From contig NZ_LIGE01000018.1 in NCBI RefSeq assembly GCF_001297015.1, positions 1 to 64,000 on the forward strand: 64,000 nt of DNA, in the 5' to 3' direction. The stretch is from Pseudomonas sp. RIT-PI-r (GTDB lineage: Bacteria > Pseudomonadota > Gammaproteobacteria > Pseudomonadales > Pseudomonadaceae). The notes beneath the pieces are model-generated. The model saw only the letters and a list, made by a program, of their open reading frames with translations, was not told the origin of the DNA and did no database searches. Every line of letters begins with the position of its first letter. The stretch's first letter is position 1. A program made the translations under genes and the position numbers. Shown one piece after another: positions 47,968 to 57,682 of the stretch.

Positions 47968-50415
47968 TTGATTCGTCTGCTGAAATTTTTCGGTTGGTCC
48001 ATCGTCGCCGTTTTCTGCGGACTGCTTTTAGGTCTCAGCGGCGCGTTTCTTTACCTTAGTCCGGGTTTGCCGTCTGTGGAGGCGCTGAGAAGCATTCAGT
48101 TGCAGATTCCCCTGCGGGTCTATTCCAGCGACAACAAGTTGATCGCAGAATTTGGCGAAATGCGCCGTACACCGATCCGTTTCGCCGACATTCCACCCAA
48201 TTTCATTAATGCGTTACTAAGTGCTGAAGACGACAATTTCGCCAACCACTATGGCGTTGATCCGAGCAGCCTGATGCGTGCCGCGACCCAATTGGTCAAA
48301 AGCGGACACATCCAGTCCGGCGGCAGCACCATCACCATGCAGGTGGCGAAGAACTTCTTCCTGACCAGCGAACGCAGCTTCTCGCGCAAAACCACCGAAA
48401 TTCTCTTGGCCCTGCAGATCGAACGGCAGCTGACCAAGGATGAAATCCTTGAGCTGTATGTGAACAAGATCTATCTGGGCAACCGCGCCTACGGCATCGA
48501 GGCGGCGGCGCAGGTGTATTACGGCAAGTCGATCCGTGACATCAGCCTGGCGCAGATGGCGATGATCGCCGGCCTGCCGAAAGCACCGTCGCGCTTCAAC
48601 CCGCTGGCCAACCCGGCGCGCAGTAAAGAACGTCGCGACTGGATCCTCGGGCGCATGTACAAGCTCGGCAAGATCACCGAAGCGGATTACACCGCCGCGA
48701 TCAACGAACCACTGAACGCCAGCTATCACGTACCGACGCCGGAAGTGAACGCACCGTACATCGCCGAAATGGCCCGTGCCGAAATGGTCGGTCGCTATGG
48801 CAGCGAGGCTTACACCGAAGGTTTCCGCGTCACCACCACGGTGCCGAGCAATCTGCAGGAAATGGCCAACACGGCGCTGCACGAAGGCTTGATGACCTAC
48901 GACCAGCGTCACGGCTACCGTGGGCCTGAGTCGCGTCTGCCGGGCAAAACCCGTGAAGCCTGGGCCAGCGAGCTGACCAAGCAACGCACCATCAGCAGCC
49001 TCGAGCCGGCCATCGTCACTCAGATCGACAAGAATGGCCTGCAAGTGCTGACCCGCACCGGCGAAGAGCACGTCGCCTGGGACACCATGAAATGGGCGCG
49101 GCCGTTCCTCAACACCAACAGCATGGGCGCTAACCCGCGTCAGCCGTCGGATGTTGCGCAGGTCGGCGACCTGGTTCGTGTGCAGCGCCAGAAAGACAAC
49201 TCGCTGAAGTTCAGCCAGATTCCGCAGGCACAAGGCGCGCTGGTGTCGCTGGACCCGCAGAATGGTGCGATCCGCTCGCTGGTCGGCGGTTTTGCCTTCG
49301 AGCAGAGCAATTACAACCGCGCCATGCAGGCCAAGCGTCAGCCGGGCTCGAGCTTCAAGCCGTTTGTCTACAGCGCTGCGCTGGACAGCGGCTACACCGC
49401 CGCCACGCTGGTCAACGACGCGCCGATCGTGTTCGTCGACGAGTACCTGGACAAGGTCTGGCGTCCGAAGAACGACACCAACACCTTCCTCGGCCCTATC
49501 CGTCTGCGTGAAGCCCTGTACAAGTCGCGCAACCTGGTATCGATCCGCCTGCTGCAGGCGATGGGCGTGGGCAAGACCATCGACTACATCACCCGCTTCG
49601 GCTTCAACAAGCAGGACCTGCCGCCAAACCTGTCGCTGGCGCTCGGCACCGCAACGCTGACGCCGATGGAGATTGCGACCGGTTGGAGTACGTTCGCCAA
49701 CGGCGGTTACAAGATCACCCCGTACATCATCGACAAGATCGAAAGCCGTAACGGTGACACGCTGTTCGTCGCCAACCCGCCGACCGTGCCTCAGGGCGGT
49801 TCGGCGACGGACGGTATTGCAGCGCCGGAGACTCAATCGTTCACGGTCAATGCCGCGCCGGTTCCGGGTGAAGCGCCGGGCAATGCTGCCGTAGCGCAAG
49901 CGCCGGCGGTGGCTGAGCGGATCGTCGATGGCCGCACTACCTACATCCTCAACAGCATGCTGCAGGACGTGATCAAGCTTGGCACCGGTCGTCGCGCATT
50001 GGCCATGGGCCGCAGCGACATCGCTGGCAAGACCGGCACGACCAACGAATCGAAAGACGCGTGGTTCTCCGGTTACAACGCCGATTACGTGACCACGGTG
50101 TGGACCGGTTTCGACCAGCCGGAAAGCCTCGGTCGCCGTGAGTTCGGCGGCACGGTGGCACTGCCGATCTGGATGAACTACATGTCGGCAGCGTTGAAGG
50201 ACAAGCCGCCGCATGTTCAGCCTGAGCCGGAAGGTTTGCTGAGCCTGCGCGTGGATCCGGTCAGTGGTCGTGCGGCGACGCCGAGCACTCCGGGTGCGTA
50301 CTTTGAGCTGTTCAAGGCTGAGGATACGCCGCCGTCGGTGAATGAGCTGGGTAACGGCGCCGTGCCGGGCAGCCCGTTGCCGGCGGATGAGCAGGCACCG
50401 ATCGATCTGTTCTGA
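47968..50415 (+). CDS. ponA: Penicillin-binding protein 1A
   Basis: An 815-residue bifunctional class A PBP (also called mrcA). It has an N-terminal membrane helix (VAVFCGLLLGLSGAFLYL), a glycosyltransferase domain with ALLSAEDDNFANHYGVD (catalytic Glu) and GGSTITMQVAKN, an OB-like insert, and a transpeptidase domain with SxxK in GSSFKPF, SxN in KSRNLVS, and KTGTTNES. The start is taken as TTG at 47968 because it begins IRLLKFF as in the family; no ATG in frame fits, and the ribosome site is weak. A long palindromic terminator follows. Confidence 0.93.
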   Translation: MIRLLKFFGWSIVAVFCGLLLGLSGAFLYLSPGLPSVEALRSIQLQIPLRVYSSDNKLIAEFGEMRRTPIRFADIPPNFINALLSAEDDNFANHYGVDPSSLMRAATQLVKSGHIQSGGSTITMQVAKNFFLTSERSFSRKTTEILLALQIERQLTKDEILELYVNKIYLGNRAYGIEAAAQVYYGKSIRDISLAQMAMIAGLPKAPSRFNPLANPARSKERRDWILGRMYKLGKITEADYTAAINEPLNASYHVPTPEVNAPYIAEMARAEMVGRYGSEAYTEGFRVTTTVPSNLQEMANTALHEGLMTYDQRHGYRGPESRLPGKTREAWASELTKQRTISSLEPAIVTQIDKNGLQVLTRTGEEHVAWDTMKWARPFLNTNSMGANPRQPSDVAQVGDLVRVQRQKDNSLKFSQIPQAQGALVSLDPQNGAIRSLVGGFAFEQSNYNRAMQAKRQPGSSFKPFVYSAALDSGYTAATLVNDAPIVFVDEYLDKVWRPKNDTNTFLGPIRLREALYKSRNLVSIRLLQAMGVGKTIDYITRFGFNKQDLPPNLSLALGTATLTPMEIATGWSTFANGGYKITPYIIDKIESRNGDTLFVANPPTVPQGGSATDGIAAPETQSFTVNAAPVPGEAPGNAAVAQAPAVAERIVDGRTTYILNSMLQDVIKLGTGRRALAMGRSDIAGKTGTTNESKDAWFSGYNADYVTTVWTGFDQPESLGRREFGGTVALPIWMNYMSAALKDKPPHVQPEPEGLLSLRVDPVSGRAATPSTPGAYFELFKAEDTPPSVNELGNGAVPGSPLPADEQAPIDLF

Positions 50416-50423
50416 TCCAGCGG

Positions 50424-50468
50424 CATTGAAAAGCCCCGCCTTCGAGAGAAGTGCGGGGCTTTTCAATG
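50424..50468 (+). terminator. ponA terminator
   Basis: A 16-bp perfect inverted repeat (50424–50439 and 50453–50468) centred on GAAAAGCCCCGC/GCGGGGCTTTTC with a 13-base loop, 8 bases after the stop. T and A runs on both sides make it potentially bidirectional. Confidence 0.92.
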
Positions 50469-50680
50469 CCTGAAGATCAAGAGCCCCTCACCCTAGCCCT
50501 CTCCCGGAGGGAGAGGGGACTGATTGGGGGATGCTGGTGAGTGATGCCGACCTGAACGTGCTGTGTTGAATCCATAGGCGCTAACGCACTTTCAGGTCGG
50601 TGTATCTCGCGAATCTTCCACGGTCAATCCCCTCTCCCTCAGGGAGAGGGTTAGGGTGAGGGGGCTCTTGATCTTCAGGC
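50468..50680. repeat. Long inverted repeat of the CCCTCTCCC…GGGAGAGGG family
   Basis: Perfect outer arms (GCCTGAAGATCAAGAGCCCC at 50468–50487 and its complement ending at 50680) enclose two copies, in opposite orientation, of the element containing TTAGGGTGAGGG, a CCCTCTCCC/GGGAGAGGG palindrome and a CAGGTCGGTGTATCTCGC-like tail. The same element is present as a direct repeat at 1–195. It lies exactly between the ponA and maeB terminators and fills this 320-bp gene-free interval. Confidence 0.92.
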
Positions 50681-50685
50681 AATAA

Positions 50686-50715
50686 AAAGCCCCGACTCTC
50701 ACGAGCCGGGGCTTT
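50686..50715 (-). terminator. maeB terminator
   Basis: AAAGCCCCG/CGGGGCTTT stem (50686–50694 and 50707–50715), extended inside by CTC/GAG, 21 bases beyond the maeB stop on the minus strand. Confidence 0.9.
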
Positions 50716-50736
50716 CGGTTGAAGCGCTACAACGGC

Positions 50737-52005
50737 TTAGCCGTTGAACACGTCATCCACGCTTTTCAGCGGGTAGTTCTTCGGATACGGCAGGGTCGCT
50801 ACACCGGTCTCGATCGCGGCTTTGGCCACAGCGTCGGAGATCAGGGTGATCAGACGCTTGTCCATTGGCTTCGGAATGATGTACTCACGGCCGAATTCCA
50901 GCGGCGCGCCACCGTAGGCATCGCACACGTCCTGAGGAACAGGCAGCTTGGCCAATTCACGCAGGGCGTTGGCTGCAGCCACTTTCATTTCTTCGTTGAT
51001 GCGCTTGGCGCGAACGTCCAGGGCACCACGGAAGATGAACGGGAAGCCCAACACGTTGTTGACCTGGTTCGGGTAATCCGAACGACCGGTGGCCATGATC
51101 ACGTCGCTACGGGTAGCGTGCGCCAGCTCCGGGGAGATTTCCGGATCCGGGTTCGAGCAAGCGAACACGATCGGGTTGGCCGCCATCGACAGCAGGCCTT
51201 CAGCGCTCAGCAGGTTCGGACCGGACAGACCGACGAACACGTCAGCGCCTGCCAGTGCGTCAGCCAGGCTGCGCTTCTCGGTAGCGTGGGCAAATACTGC
51301 TTTGTACTGGTTCAGGTCGTCACGGCCGGAGTGGATCACGCCGGTACGGTCAACCATGAAGATGTTTTCGATGCGTGCGCCCATGCTCACCAGCAATTTC
51401 ATGCAGGAGATGGCGGCAGCGCCGGCGCCCAGGCAGACGATCTTGGCGTCTGGCAGGGTTTTACCAGCGATTTCCAGGGCGTTGATCATGCCGGCAGCGG
51501 TCACGATGGCGGTGCCGTGCTGGTCATCGTGGAATACCGGAATGTCGCATTGCTCGATCAGAGCGCGCTCGATCTCGAAGCACTCAGGTGCCTTGATGTC
51601 TTCCAGGTTGATGCCACCGAAGGTGATGGAGATGCGTTTTACGGTGTCGATGAAGGCTTGCGGGCTTTCGGAGTCGACTTCGATGTCGAACACGTCGATG
51701 CCGGCGAAGCGCTTGAACAGTACGCCTTTACCTTCCATCACTGGCTTGGACGCCAGTGGGCCGAGGTTACCCAGACCGAGAATCGCGGTGCCATCGGAAA
51801 TGACTGCAACCAGGTTGCCCTTGCCGGTGTATTTGTAGGCCAGTTCAGGATCGCGAGCGATCTCACGCACTGGTTCAGCTACGCCGGGGCTGTAGGCCAG
51901 CGACAAGTCGCGAGCGGTAGCAGTGGCCTTGGTGAGCTCGACACTCAGCTTCCCTGGACGAGGATTGGCATGATATTCGAGAGCGGCAGTTTTCAGATCA
52001 GACAT
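50737..52005 (-). CDS. maeB: Malic enzyme (oxaloacetate-decarboxylating)
   Basis: A 422-residue enzyme converting malate to pyruvate and CO2, probably with NADP+. The motifs LSLAYSPGVAEPVREI, SDGTAILGLGNLGPLASKPVMEGK and DDQHGTAIVTAAGMINAL are intact, with the nucleotide-binding CLGAGAAAISC. It is the short form without the phosphotransacetylase-like C-terminal domain of E. coli MaeB (759 aa). ATG 52005 is chosen; the open frame upstream to 52125 lacks family character. Confidence 0.93.
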   Translation of the reverse strand: MSDLKTAALEYHANPRPGKLSVELTKATATARDLSLAYSPGVAEPVREIARDPELAYKYTGKGNLVAVISDGTAILGLGNLGPLASKPVMEGKGVLFKRFAGIDVFDIEVDSESPQAFIDTVKRISITFGGINLEDIKAPECFEIERALIEQCDIPVFHDDQHGTAIVTAAGMINALEIAGKTLPDAKIVCLGAGAAAISCMKLLVSMGARIENIFMVDRTGVIHSGRDDLNQYKAVFAHATEKRSLADALAGADVFVGLSGPNLLSAEGLLSMAANPIVFACSNPDPEISPELAHATRSDVIMATGRSDYPNQVNNVLGFPFIFRGALDVRAKRINEEMKVAAANALRELAKLPVPQDVCDAYGGAPLEFGREYIIPKPMDKRLITLISDAVAKAAIETGVATLPYPKNYPLKSVDDVFNG

Positions 52006-52188
52006 TTTGGCATTCCGCTTTTTACTGTTGGACAGACTGGTCAGCGAGGATACGCGCCTCGCAAAGTCCCCACAAGACTGAGCGGTCACCCCTGTCAAGC
52101 GCCCTGCCCTACGACTTTGGGCCAAGAGCCACGGCGCACAAGGGCTGGACTGTTCACAATCGACAGAAAAAATGTCTACAATTTTTCT

Positions 52189-52971
52189 TCAGCGCGGCGT
52201 TTGCAACATTGAAGGATCCGTCAGCGGAAGCAACCAACGCGACTGACCGGATTGAAGCCCACCGCGCCGCGAGCGATCGACGATCCAGCCGCGCGCCTCG
52301 ATTTGCTTGTCCTTCAGCGCCGGCCAGCGGGCATTGTCGAATTGTCCGACCAGATTGGGTGCAACGCGCAATACAAGCGAGTCATGCAACTCGATCCAGA
52401 TTCCACCGCGATTGCGCTGAACCTTGCTCACACGCCCACTGACCACGGCGAAGCCCGAGCGCTGGATCTGCCCCGATTTCACTACAGGTGATTGCCGCCA
52501 GAGGCCTCGGCCTGCCTGCCGGGCGCTGCGTTCGGCGGCTTGCTGACAGGCGACCAGATCGACATTCGGTGCCACCGCGACCTGAAAACCCAGGCCATCG
52601 GCGAGCATTTGCGCCTCAAGATTGGCGCCGCTGGCACTGTAAATATGGGCGAGCGTACGCCCGTAATGGTCTTGGGCTTGCTTGCCTGGGCGCAAACCGA
52701 CACGTCCGCCGCTGGCTTCGACCAAGGCTTGCAAACGTTGGCGCGCCGCCACTGCAAACGGTTCGTCGCTGCGGCCCTGCTTGCCCAGTTCAGGCGTATT
52801 GAGGCCGATCATGCGCACACTGCGGCCGTCGCCCAAGCGCAAGGTATCGCCATCGATCACGCGCTGCACCGTGACGCTGGTCAATCCAGCGGGCGCTGGG
52901 CAGAAGGCCTGCGCGCCGGACAGCCAGATCGCGGACACAAAAAAGGCGCCCACAAGGGACGCCTTTTTCAT
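52189..52971 (-). CDS. Secreted thermonuclease-family (SNase-like) nuclease
   Basis: A 260-residue protein with a signal peptide (MKKASLVGAFFVSAIWLSGAQA) and a staphylococcal nuclease-like OB fold: VIDGDTLRLGDGRSVRMIGLNTPE, with the metal-binding Asp and first catalytic Arg, then DHYGRTLAHIY and ANLEAQMLADGLG. About 100 extra residues follow the nuclease domain, with no recognised motif. It lies 41 bp downstream of rpmE; its first codons overlap a terminator-like hairpin. Confidence 0.88.
   Translation of the reverse strand: MKKASLVGAFFVSAIWLSGAQAFCPAPAGLTSVTVQRVIDGDTLRLGDGRSVRMIGLNTPELGKQGRSDEPFAVAARQRLQALVEASGGRVGLRPGKQAQDHYGRTLAHIYSASGANLEAQMLADGLGFQVAVAPNVDLVACQQAAERSARQAGRGLWRQSPVVKSGQIQRSGFAVVSGRVSKVQRNRGGIWIELHDSLVLRVAPNLVGQFDNARWPALKDKQIEARGWIVDRSRRGGLQSGQSRWLLPLTDPSMLQTPR
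52939..52968 (-). terminator. Terminator hairpin overlapping the nuclease start
   Basis: On the minus strand AAAAAGGCGTCCC…GGGCGCCTTTTTT forms a ~12-bp stem (one G·U pair) ending in a T run, beginning right after the ATG of the nuclease gene. It is placed where a terminator for rpmE would be expected, but it lies in the coding sequence for MKKASLVGAFF. Confidence 0.65.
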
Positions 52972-53012
52972 CAGACCGGAAAAGCCGTAGAGGTTTTCCA
53001 GAATGAGGAGCC

Positions 53013-53228
53013 TTAGGCTTTTTTGCCGAAAGCACCGAAACGGTCTGCGAACTTCTGCACACGGCCGCCGGTGTCCAGAGTCTTCTGCTTACCGGTGTAG
53101 AACGGGTGGCATTCGTTGCATACGTCGATCGCCAGAGGCTTGGCCAGGTTCGAACGGGTTTCGAACTTGTTGCCACAGCTGCAGGTAACTGCGGTGATTT
53201 CGTATGTTGGATGGATATCGGCTTTCAT
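53013..53228 (-). CDS. rpmE: 50S ribosomal protein L31
   Basis: A 71-residue L31 of the zinc-binding (C+) type: Cys16, Cys18, Cys37 and Cys40 are all present, the same positions as in E. coli. The ATG at 53228 follows GAGGAAG on the minus strand; the upstream open frame is not coding. Zinc-independent L31 paralogues replace this form under Zn limitation in other bacteria; none is in the window. Confidence 0.97.
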   Translation of the reverse strand: MKADIHPTYEITAVTCSCGNKFETRSNLAKPLAIDVCNECHPFYTGKQKTLDTGGRVQKFADRFGAFGKKA

Positions 53229-53380
53229 GGTGTCTTCCTCAGGCTGCGTGCCGCCATCCAACACTATTGTTGAATACCGCACGTAATTAGGCCGTGGATT
53301 CTACCAGACCTTTTCAATCACGCAAGCTGTCACCGAGACCGACCGTCTGCTAGGCTCCCGGCCCAATACGCGATTCCCTT

Positions 53381-53468
53381 GTAGGAGTGAGCCTGCTCGC
53401 GATCGCGGTGTGTCATTCAACATTTATGTCGTCTGATACCCCGCTATCGCGAGCAGGCTCACTCCTAC
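53381..53468. repeat. REPIN upstream of priA
   Basis: Inverted REP pair (inner ends GATCGCGG and CCGCTATCG, one mismatch) between the divergent rpmE and priA genes, ending 42 bp before the priA start. Its end generates a spurious in-frame ATG at 53475. Confidence 0.95.
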
Positions 53469-53510
53469 AGGGTTATGTGCCTAGCCCTTGTGTTGATCGA
53501 GATCCCCCGC

Positions 53511-55730
53511 GTGCCCGACGCCATTCTGCGCCTCGCTTTGCCTTCGCCCCTGCGCCGCCTGTTCGACTATCGAGCGCCGGCTGGCGTGCTGCGCGAGCAA
53601 TTGCAGCCGGGCATGCGCCTGCGGGTGCCGTTCGGCCGGCGCGAGATGATCGGGATTCTGGTCGAAGTCACGGACACCAGCGAAGTGCCGGTGGAGAAAC
53701 TGAAACCGGCGCTGGCCCTGCTTGATGACACGCCGCCGCTGCCGCCCGCGCTGTTCAAGCTTTGCCTGTGGACGTCGCAGTATTACCAGCACAGCCTCGG
53801 CGACACCCTGAGCTGGGCGTTGCCGGTGCTGTTGCGCCAAGGCGAACTGGCCGAGGCCCGGCAAGAACGTTTCTGGTCAATCACCCCTGGCGCCAGCCTC
53901 GAAGATCCGCGCATCGCCCGCGCACCGCGCCAGCGCGAGGCATTGGCGACCCTGGCCCAGCACCCGCACGGCGTCGCCCATCAGTTGCTGAGCAAACTGA
54001 TGTTGAGCAAAGACAGTCTCGATCTGCTGCTGGCCAAAGGCCTGGTGCAAGTGGAAATCCGCCGCCACGCGCCGGGCGTGCGCCACGAACACTGGCTGGC
54101 GCAACCGGAGCTGCCGCTCAATGGCGAACAACGTGCCGCGTACGAAGCGATCCGCGCCGGCTTCGACAGTTATCACGCGTTCCTGCTGGCCGGGGTCACC
54201 GGCAGCGGCAAGACCGAAGTCTATTTGCAGCTGATTCGCGAAACCCTCGCAGCGGGTAAACAGGCGCTGGTGCTGATCCCGGAGATCAACCTCGGCCCGC
54301 AGACCCTGGCGCGCTTCGAGCAGCGCTTCAACGCGCGGATCGCCCTGCTGCACTCGGCAGTCAATGACCGCGAGCGCCTCGACGCCTGGCTCGCCGCCCG
54401 CGATGGCGAGGCCGACATTATTATCGGCACCCGCTCGGCACTGTTCACGCCGATGAAAAATCCCGGGCTGATCATCATCGATGAAGAGCACGACGGTTCT
54501 TACAAACAGCAGGAAGGCTTGCGCTATCACGCTCGCGATCTGGCGCTGGTACGTGCGCGGCAGGAAAACATCCCGATTGTGCTCGGTTCCGCCACGCCAT
54601 CGCTGGAAAGTCTGCACAACGCCTACACCGGTCGTTATGGCCTACTACGCCTGAATGAGCGAGCGGGCGGCGCCAAACAACCGCGGTTCCTGCGCCTGGA
54701 TGTCAAAAGTCGTCCGCTGGACAGTGGGATTTCCGGGCCGATGCAACAAGCCATCGGCCAGACCCTCGCCAACGGCCAGCAGGTGTTGGTATTCCTCAAC
54801 CGTCGCGGCTTCGCGCCAACGTTGCTCTGCCACGACTGCGGCTGGATGTCCGAGTGCTCGCGCTGCGATGCGCGGATGACCGTGCACCAGCGTTACGGCG
54901 AGCTGCGCTGCCACCACTGCGGTTACGTCGAGCGCACGCCGCGCCAGTGCCCGAAGTGCAACAAGGTCGACTTGCGGCCCGTGGGCGCCGGCACCGAGCG
55001 CGCCGAAGAACGCTTGGCGATTCTGTTCCCGGACTATCCGGTGCTGCGCGTTGACCGCGACAGCACTTCGCGCAAAGACGCGATGAATCAGCTGTTCGCG
55101 ACGATTCAGAAAGGCCAGCCGTGCATTCTGGTCGGCACGCAGATGCTGGCCAAGGGTCACCACTTTCCACGGGTGACTCTGGTGTCGATCCTCGATGCTG
55201 ACGGCGGTTTGTTCTCCGGCGACTTCCGCGCCAGCGAGCGCATGGCGCAGTTGATCGTGCAGGTGGCCGGGCGCGCCGGGCGTGCTGAGGAGCCGGGCAA
55301 GGTGATCATTCAGACGCACCTCGCCGACCATCCTTTATTGGTGCAGCTCACCGAACAAGGCTATTTCGCCTTTGCCGAGCAGGCTTTGAGCGAACGCCGG
55401 GCCGCCGGGCTGCCACCCTTTGCGCATCTGGCGTTGTTGCGTGCCGAAGCGCACAAACCGGGGCAAGCGGAAGGCTTTCTCGATGAGGCGTGTAGCGAAG
55501 CCGAGCGCTTGCTGGCTGAGCAGAATCTGGGCGGGATCGAATTGCTCGGGCCAGTGCCTGCGCCGATGGAGCGCCGCGCCGGGCGTTATCGCGCGCAACT
55601 TTTGTTGCAGGCGACGGCACGTGCGCCGCTGCATCGGTTGCTGGCGAGCTGGTTGCTGGTACTGGAGCAGATGCCGAGTGGGCGCGCGGTGCGCTGGTCG
55701 CTGGATGTCGATCCCGTCGATTTGTATTGA
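53511..55730 (+). CDS. priA: Primosomal replication protein N' (PriA helicase)
   Basis: A 739-residue DEAH-type 3'–5' helicase that restarts stalled replication forks. An N-terminal DNA-binding domain is followed by Walker A GVTGSGKTEVY, the DEEH box IIDEEHDGSYKQ, and a zinc domain with eight Cys between CHDCGWM and CPKCN. The GTG at 53511 (VPDAILRLALPSPL) matches the family N-terminus; 12 codons upstream are open but abut the REPIN. Convergent neighbours are absent; argS follows. Confidence 0.95.
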   Translation: MPDAILRLALPSPLRRLFDYRAPAGVLREQLQPGMRLRVPFGRREMIGILVEVTDTSEVPVEKLKPALALLDDTPPLPPALFKLCLWTSQYYQHSLGDTLSWALPVLLRQGELAEARQERFWSITPGASLEDPRIARAPRQREALATLAQHPHGVAHQLLSKLMLSKDSLDLLLAKGLVQVEIRRHAPGVRHEHWLAQPELPLNGEQRAAYEAIRAGFDSYHAFLLAGVTGSGKTEVYLQLIRETLAAGKQALVLIPEINLGPQTLARFEQRFNARIALLHSAVNDRERLDAWLAARDGEADIIIGTRSALFTPMKNPGLIIIDEEHDGSYKQQEGLRYHARDLALVRARQENIPIVLGSATPSLESLHNAYTGRYGLLRLNERAGGAKQPRFLRLDVKSRPLDSGISGPMQQAIGQTLANGQQVLVFLNRRGFAPTLLCHDCGWMSECSRCDARMTVHQRYGELRCHHCGYVERTPRQCPKCNKVDLRPVGAGTERAEERLAILFPDYPVLRVDRDSTSRKDAMNQLFATIQKGQPCILVGTQMLAKGHHFPRVTLVSILDADGGLFSGDFRASERMAQLIVQVAGRAGRAEEPGKVIIQTHLADHPLLVQLTEQGYFAFAEQALSERRAAGLPPFAHLALLRAEAHKPGQAEGFLDEACSEAERLLAEQNLGGIELLGPVPAPMERRAGRYRAQLLLQATARAPLHRLLASWLLVLEQMPSGRAVRWSLDVDPVDLY

Positions 55731-55819
55731 AGATCAAAAGATCGCAGCCTTCGGCGGCTCCTACAGGAAAATGCGTATCCCCGTGTAGGAGATGCCGAAG
55801 GCTGCGATCTTTTGATCTG
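55731..55819. repeat. Inverted repeat, GATCAAAAGATCGCAGCC family
   Basis: Inverted arms AGATCAAAAGATCGCAGCCT (55731–55750) and its complement ending at 55819, with inner CGGCTCCTAC and GTAGGAGATGCCG. It begins immediately after the priA stop and could serve as its terminator. Confidence 0.9.
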
Positions 55820-55944
55820 AATGACACCACATATCCATAAGCTGCCTGCTAAGGTTGGCAAGCCCGTCTTCGCAACGGATAATGCCCAGTTTTTCCACCC
55901 GCGCATCGATGCGCCCGCCGCGCTTGCGGTCGAAAGAGAAGACC

Positions 55945-57681
55945 ATGAAAGACACCATTCGCCAGCTGATCCAACAAGCCCTCACCCAACTCGTCAACGA
56001 AGGTGTGTTGCCTGAAGGCCTGTCGCCGGCGATTCAGGTGGAGAACGCCCGTGACAAGACCCACGGCGACTTCGCCAGCAACATCGCGATGATGCTGGCC
56101 AAGCCTGCGGGCATGAAACCGCGGGATCTGGCGGAAAAAATCATCGCCGCACTGCCGGCTGACGAGAACGTCACCAAAGCCGAAATCGCTGGCCCGGGCT
56201 TCATCAATTTCTTCCAGAACACTCAGGCGCTGGCTTCGCGCCTCGACGCTGCATTGGCTGATGCCCATGTTGGCGTACGCAAGGCCGGTCCTGCCCAACG
56301 CACCGTGGTCGACCTGTCCGCACCGAACCTGGCCAAAGAGATGCACGTCGGCCACTTGCGCTCGACCATCATCGGCGACGGCGTGGCCCGCGTACTCGAA
56401 TTCCTCGGCGACGAAGTGATCCGTCAGAACCACGTCGGCGACTGGGGTACTCAGTTCGGCATGCTGATGGCCTATCTGCAGGAAAACCCGATCACCAGCG
56501 ACGAGCTGTCCGACCTGGAAAATTTCTACCGCGCCGCCAAGCAGCGCTTTGACGAATCCGCAGAGTTTGCCGACCGCGCCCGTGGCCTGGTGGTCAAGCT
56601 GCAGGCCGGTGACGCCGAGTGCCTGGCGCTGTGGACCAAGTTCAAGGACATCTCGCTGTCGCACTGCCAGAAGATCTACGAACTGCTCAACGTCAAACTG
56701 ACCATGGCCGACGTGATGGGCGAAAGTGCCTACAACGACGACCTGATCAACGTGGTCAACGATCTGAAAGCCGCCGGCATGCTGGTCGAAAGCAATGGCG
56801 CGCAATGCGTGTTCCTCGACGAGTTCAAGAACGCCGACGGCGACCCGCTGCCGGTGATCATCGTCAAGGCTGACGGCGGTTACCTGTACGCCACCACTGA
56901 CCTCGCTGCCGTGCGCTACCGCAGCGGCAAGTTGAAAGCCGATCGCGCGCTGTACTTCGTCGACCAGCGTCAGGCCCTGCACTTCCAGCAAGTGTTCGCC
57001 GTGGCGCGCAAGGCCGGTTTTGTCACCCATCCGATGGAGATGGAACACATGGGCTTCGGCACCATGAACGGCGCCGATGGCCGTCCGTTCAAGACCCGTG
57101 ACGGCGGCACCGTGAAGCTGATCGATCTGCTGAACGAAGCGCAGGAACGTGCCTATAACCTGGTGAAAGAAAAGAACCCGACGCTGGCCGAAGACGAGCT
57201 GCGCAACATCGCCAAAGTCGTCGGCATCGGCGCGGTGAAATATGCCGACCTGTCGAAGCACCGCACCAGCGACTACAGCTTCAACTTCGACCTGATGCTG
57301 AATTTCGAAGGCAACACCGCGCCGTACCTGCTGTATGCCTACACCCGTGTGGCCGGTGTATTCCGCAAACTGGGCAAGGACTTCAGCGAAGTCGATGGCC
57401 AGATCGTGCTGGAAGCCGCACATGAGCAAGAACTGGCGGCGAAACTGGCGCAGTTCGGCGAAGTGCTGAACAACGTGTCCGACAAAGGCACGCCGCACAT
57501 TCTCTGCACTTATCTGTACGACGTTGCCGGTCTGTTCTCCAGCTTCTACGAGAACTGCCCGATCCTCGCTGCCGAAACCCCGGCCCAGATGCAGAGCCGT
57601 CTGCGCCTGGCCGCGCTGACCGGTCGCACCCTCAAGCAAGGCCTGGAGCTGTTGGGTCTGGAAACTCTGGAGCGTATGTAA
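55945..57681 (+). CDS. argS: Arginyl-tRNA synthetase
   Basis: A 578-residue class I aminoacyl-tRNA synthetase, close to E. coli ArgS (577). It has the N-terminal Add-1 domain, [15 protein letters not shown] with the HIGH-type HVGH, and the C-terminal DALR anticodon domain ([11 protein letters not shown]). As usual for ArgS no canonical KMSKS is present. ATG 55945 follows AGAGAAGA. The SPOR gene starts one base after its stop. Confidence 0.97.
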   Translation: MKDTIRQLIQQALTQLVNEGVLPEGLSPAIQVENARDKTHGDFASNIAMMLAKPAGMKPRDLAEKIIAALPADENVTKAEIAGPGFINFFQNTQALASRLDAALADAHVGVRKAGPAQRTVVDLSAPNLAKEMHVGHLRSTIIGDGVARVLEFLGDEVIRQNHVGDWGTQFGMLMAYLQENPITSDELSDLENFYRAAKQRFDESAEFADRARGLVVKLQAGDAECLALWTKFKDISLSHCQKIYELLNVKLTMADVMGESAYNDDLINVVNDLKAAGMLVESNGAQCVFLDEFKNADGDPLPVIIVKADGGYLYATTDLAAVRYRSGKLKADRALYFVDQRQALHFQQVFAVARKAGFVTHPMEMEHMGFGTMNGADGRPFKTRDGGTVKLIDLLNEAQERAYNLVKEKNPTLAEDELRNIAKVVGIGAVKYADLSKHRTSDYSFNFDLMLNFEGNTAPYLLYAYTRVAGVFRKLGKDFSEVDGQIVLEAAHEQELAAKLAQFGEVLNNVSDKGTPHILCTYLYDVAGLFSSFYENCPILAAETPAQMQSRLRLAALTGRTLKQGLELLGLETLERM

Positions 57682-57682
57682 G

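Noticed and set aside
53475..53510. Upstream ATG for priA
   Set aside because: It lies 7 bp after a REPIN and gives residues not found in PriA; the GTG at 53511 matches the family.
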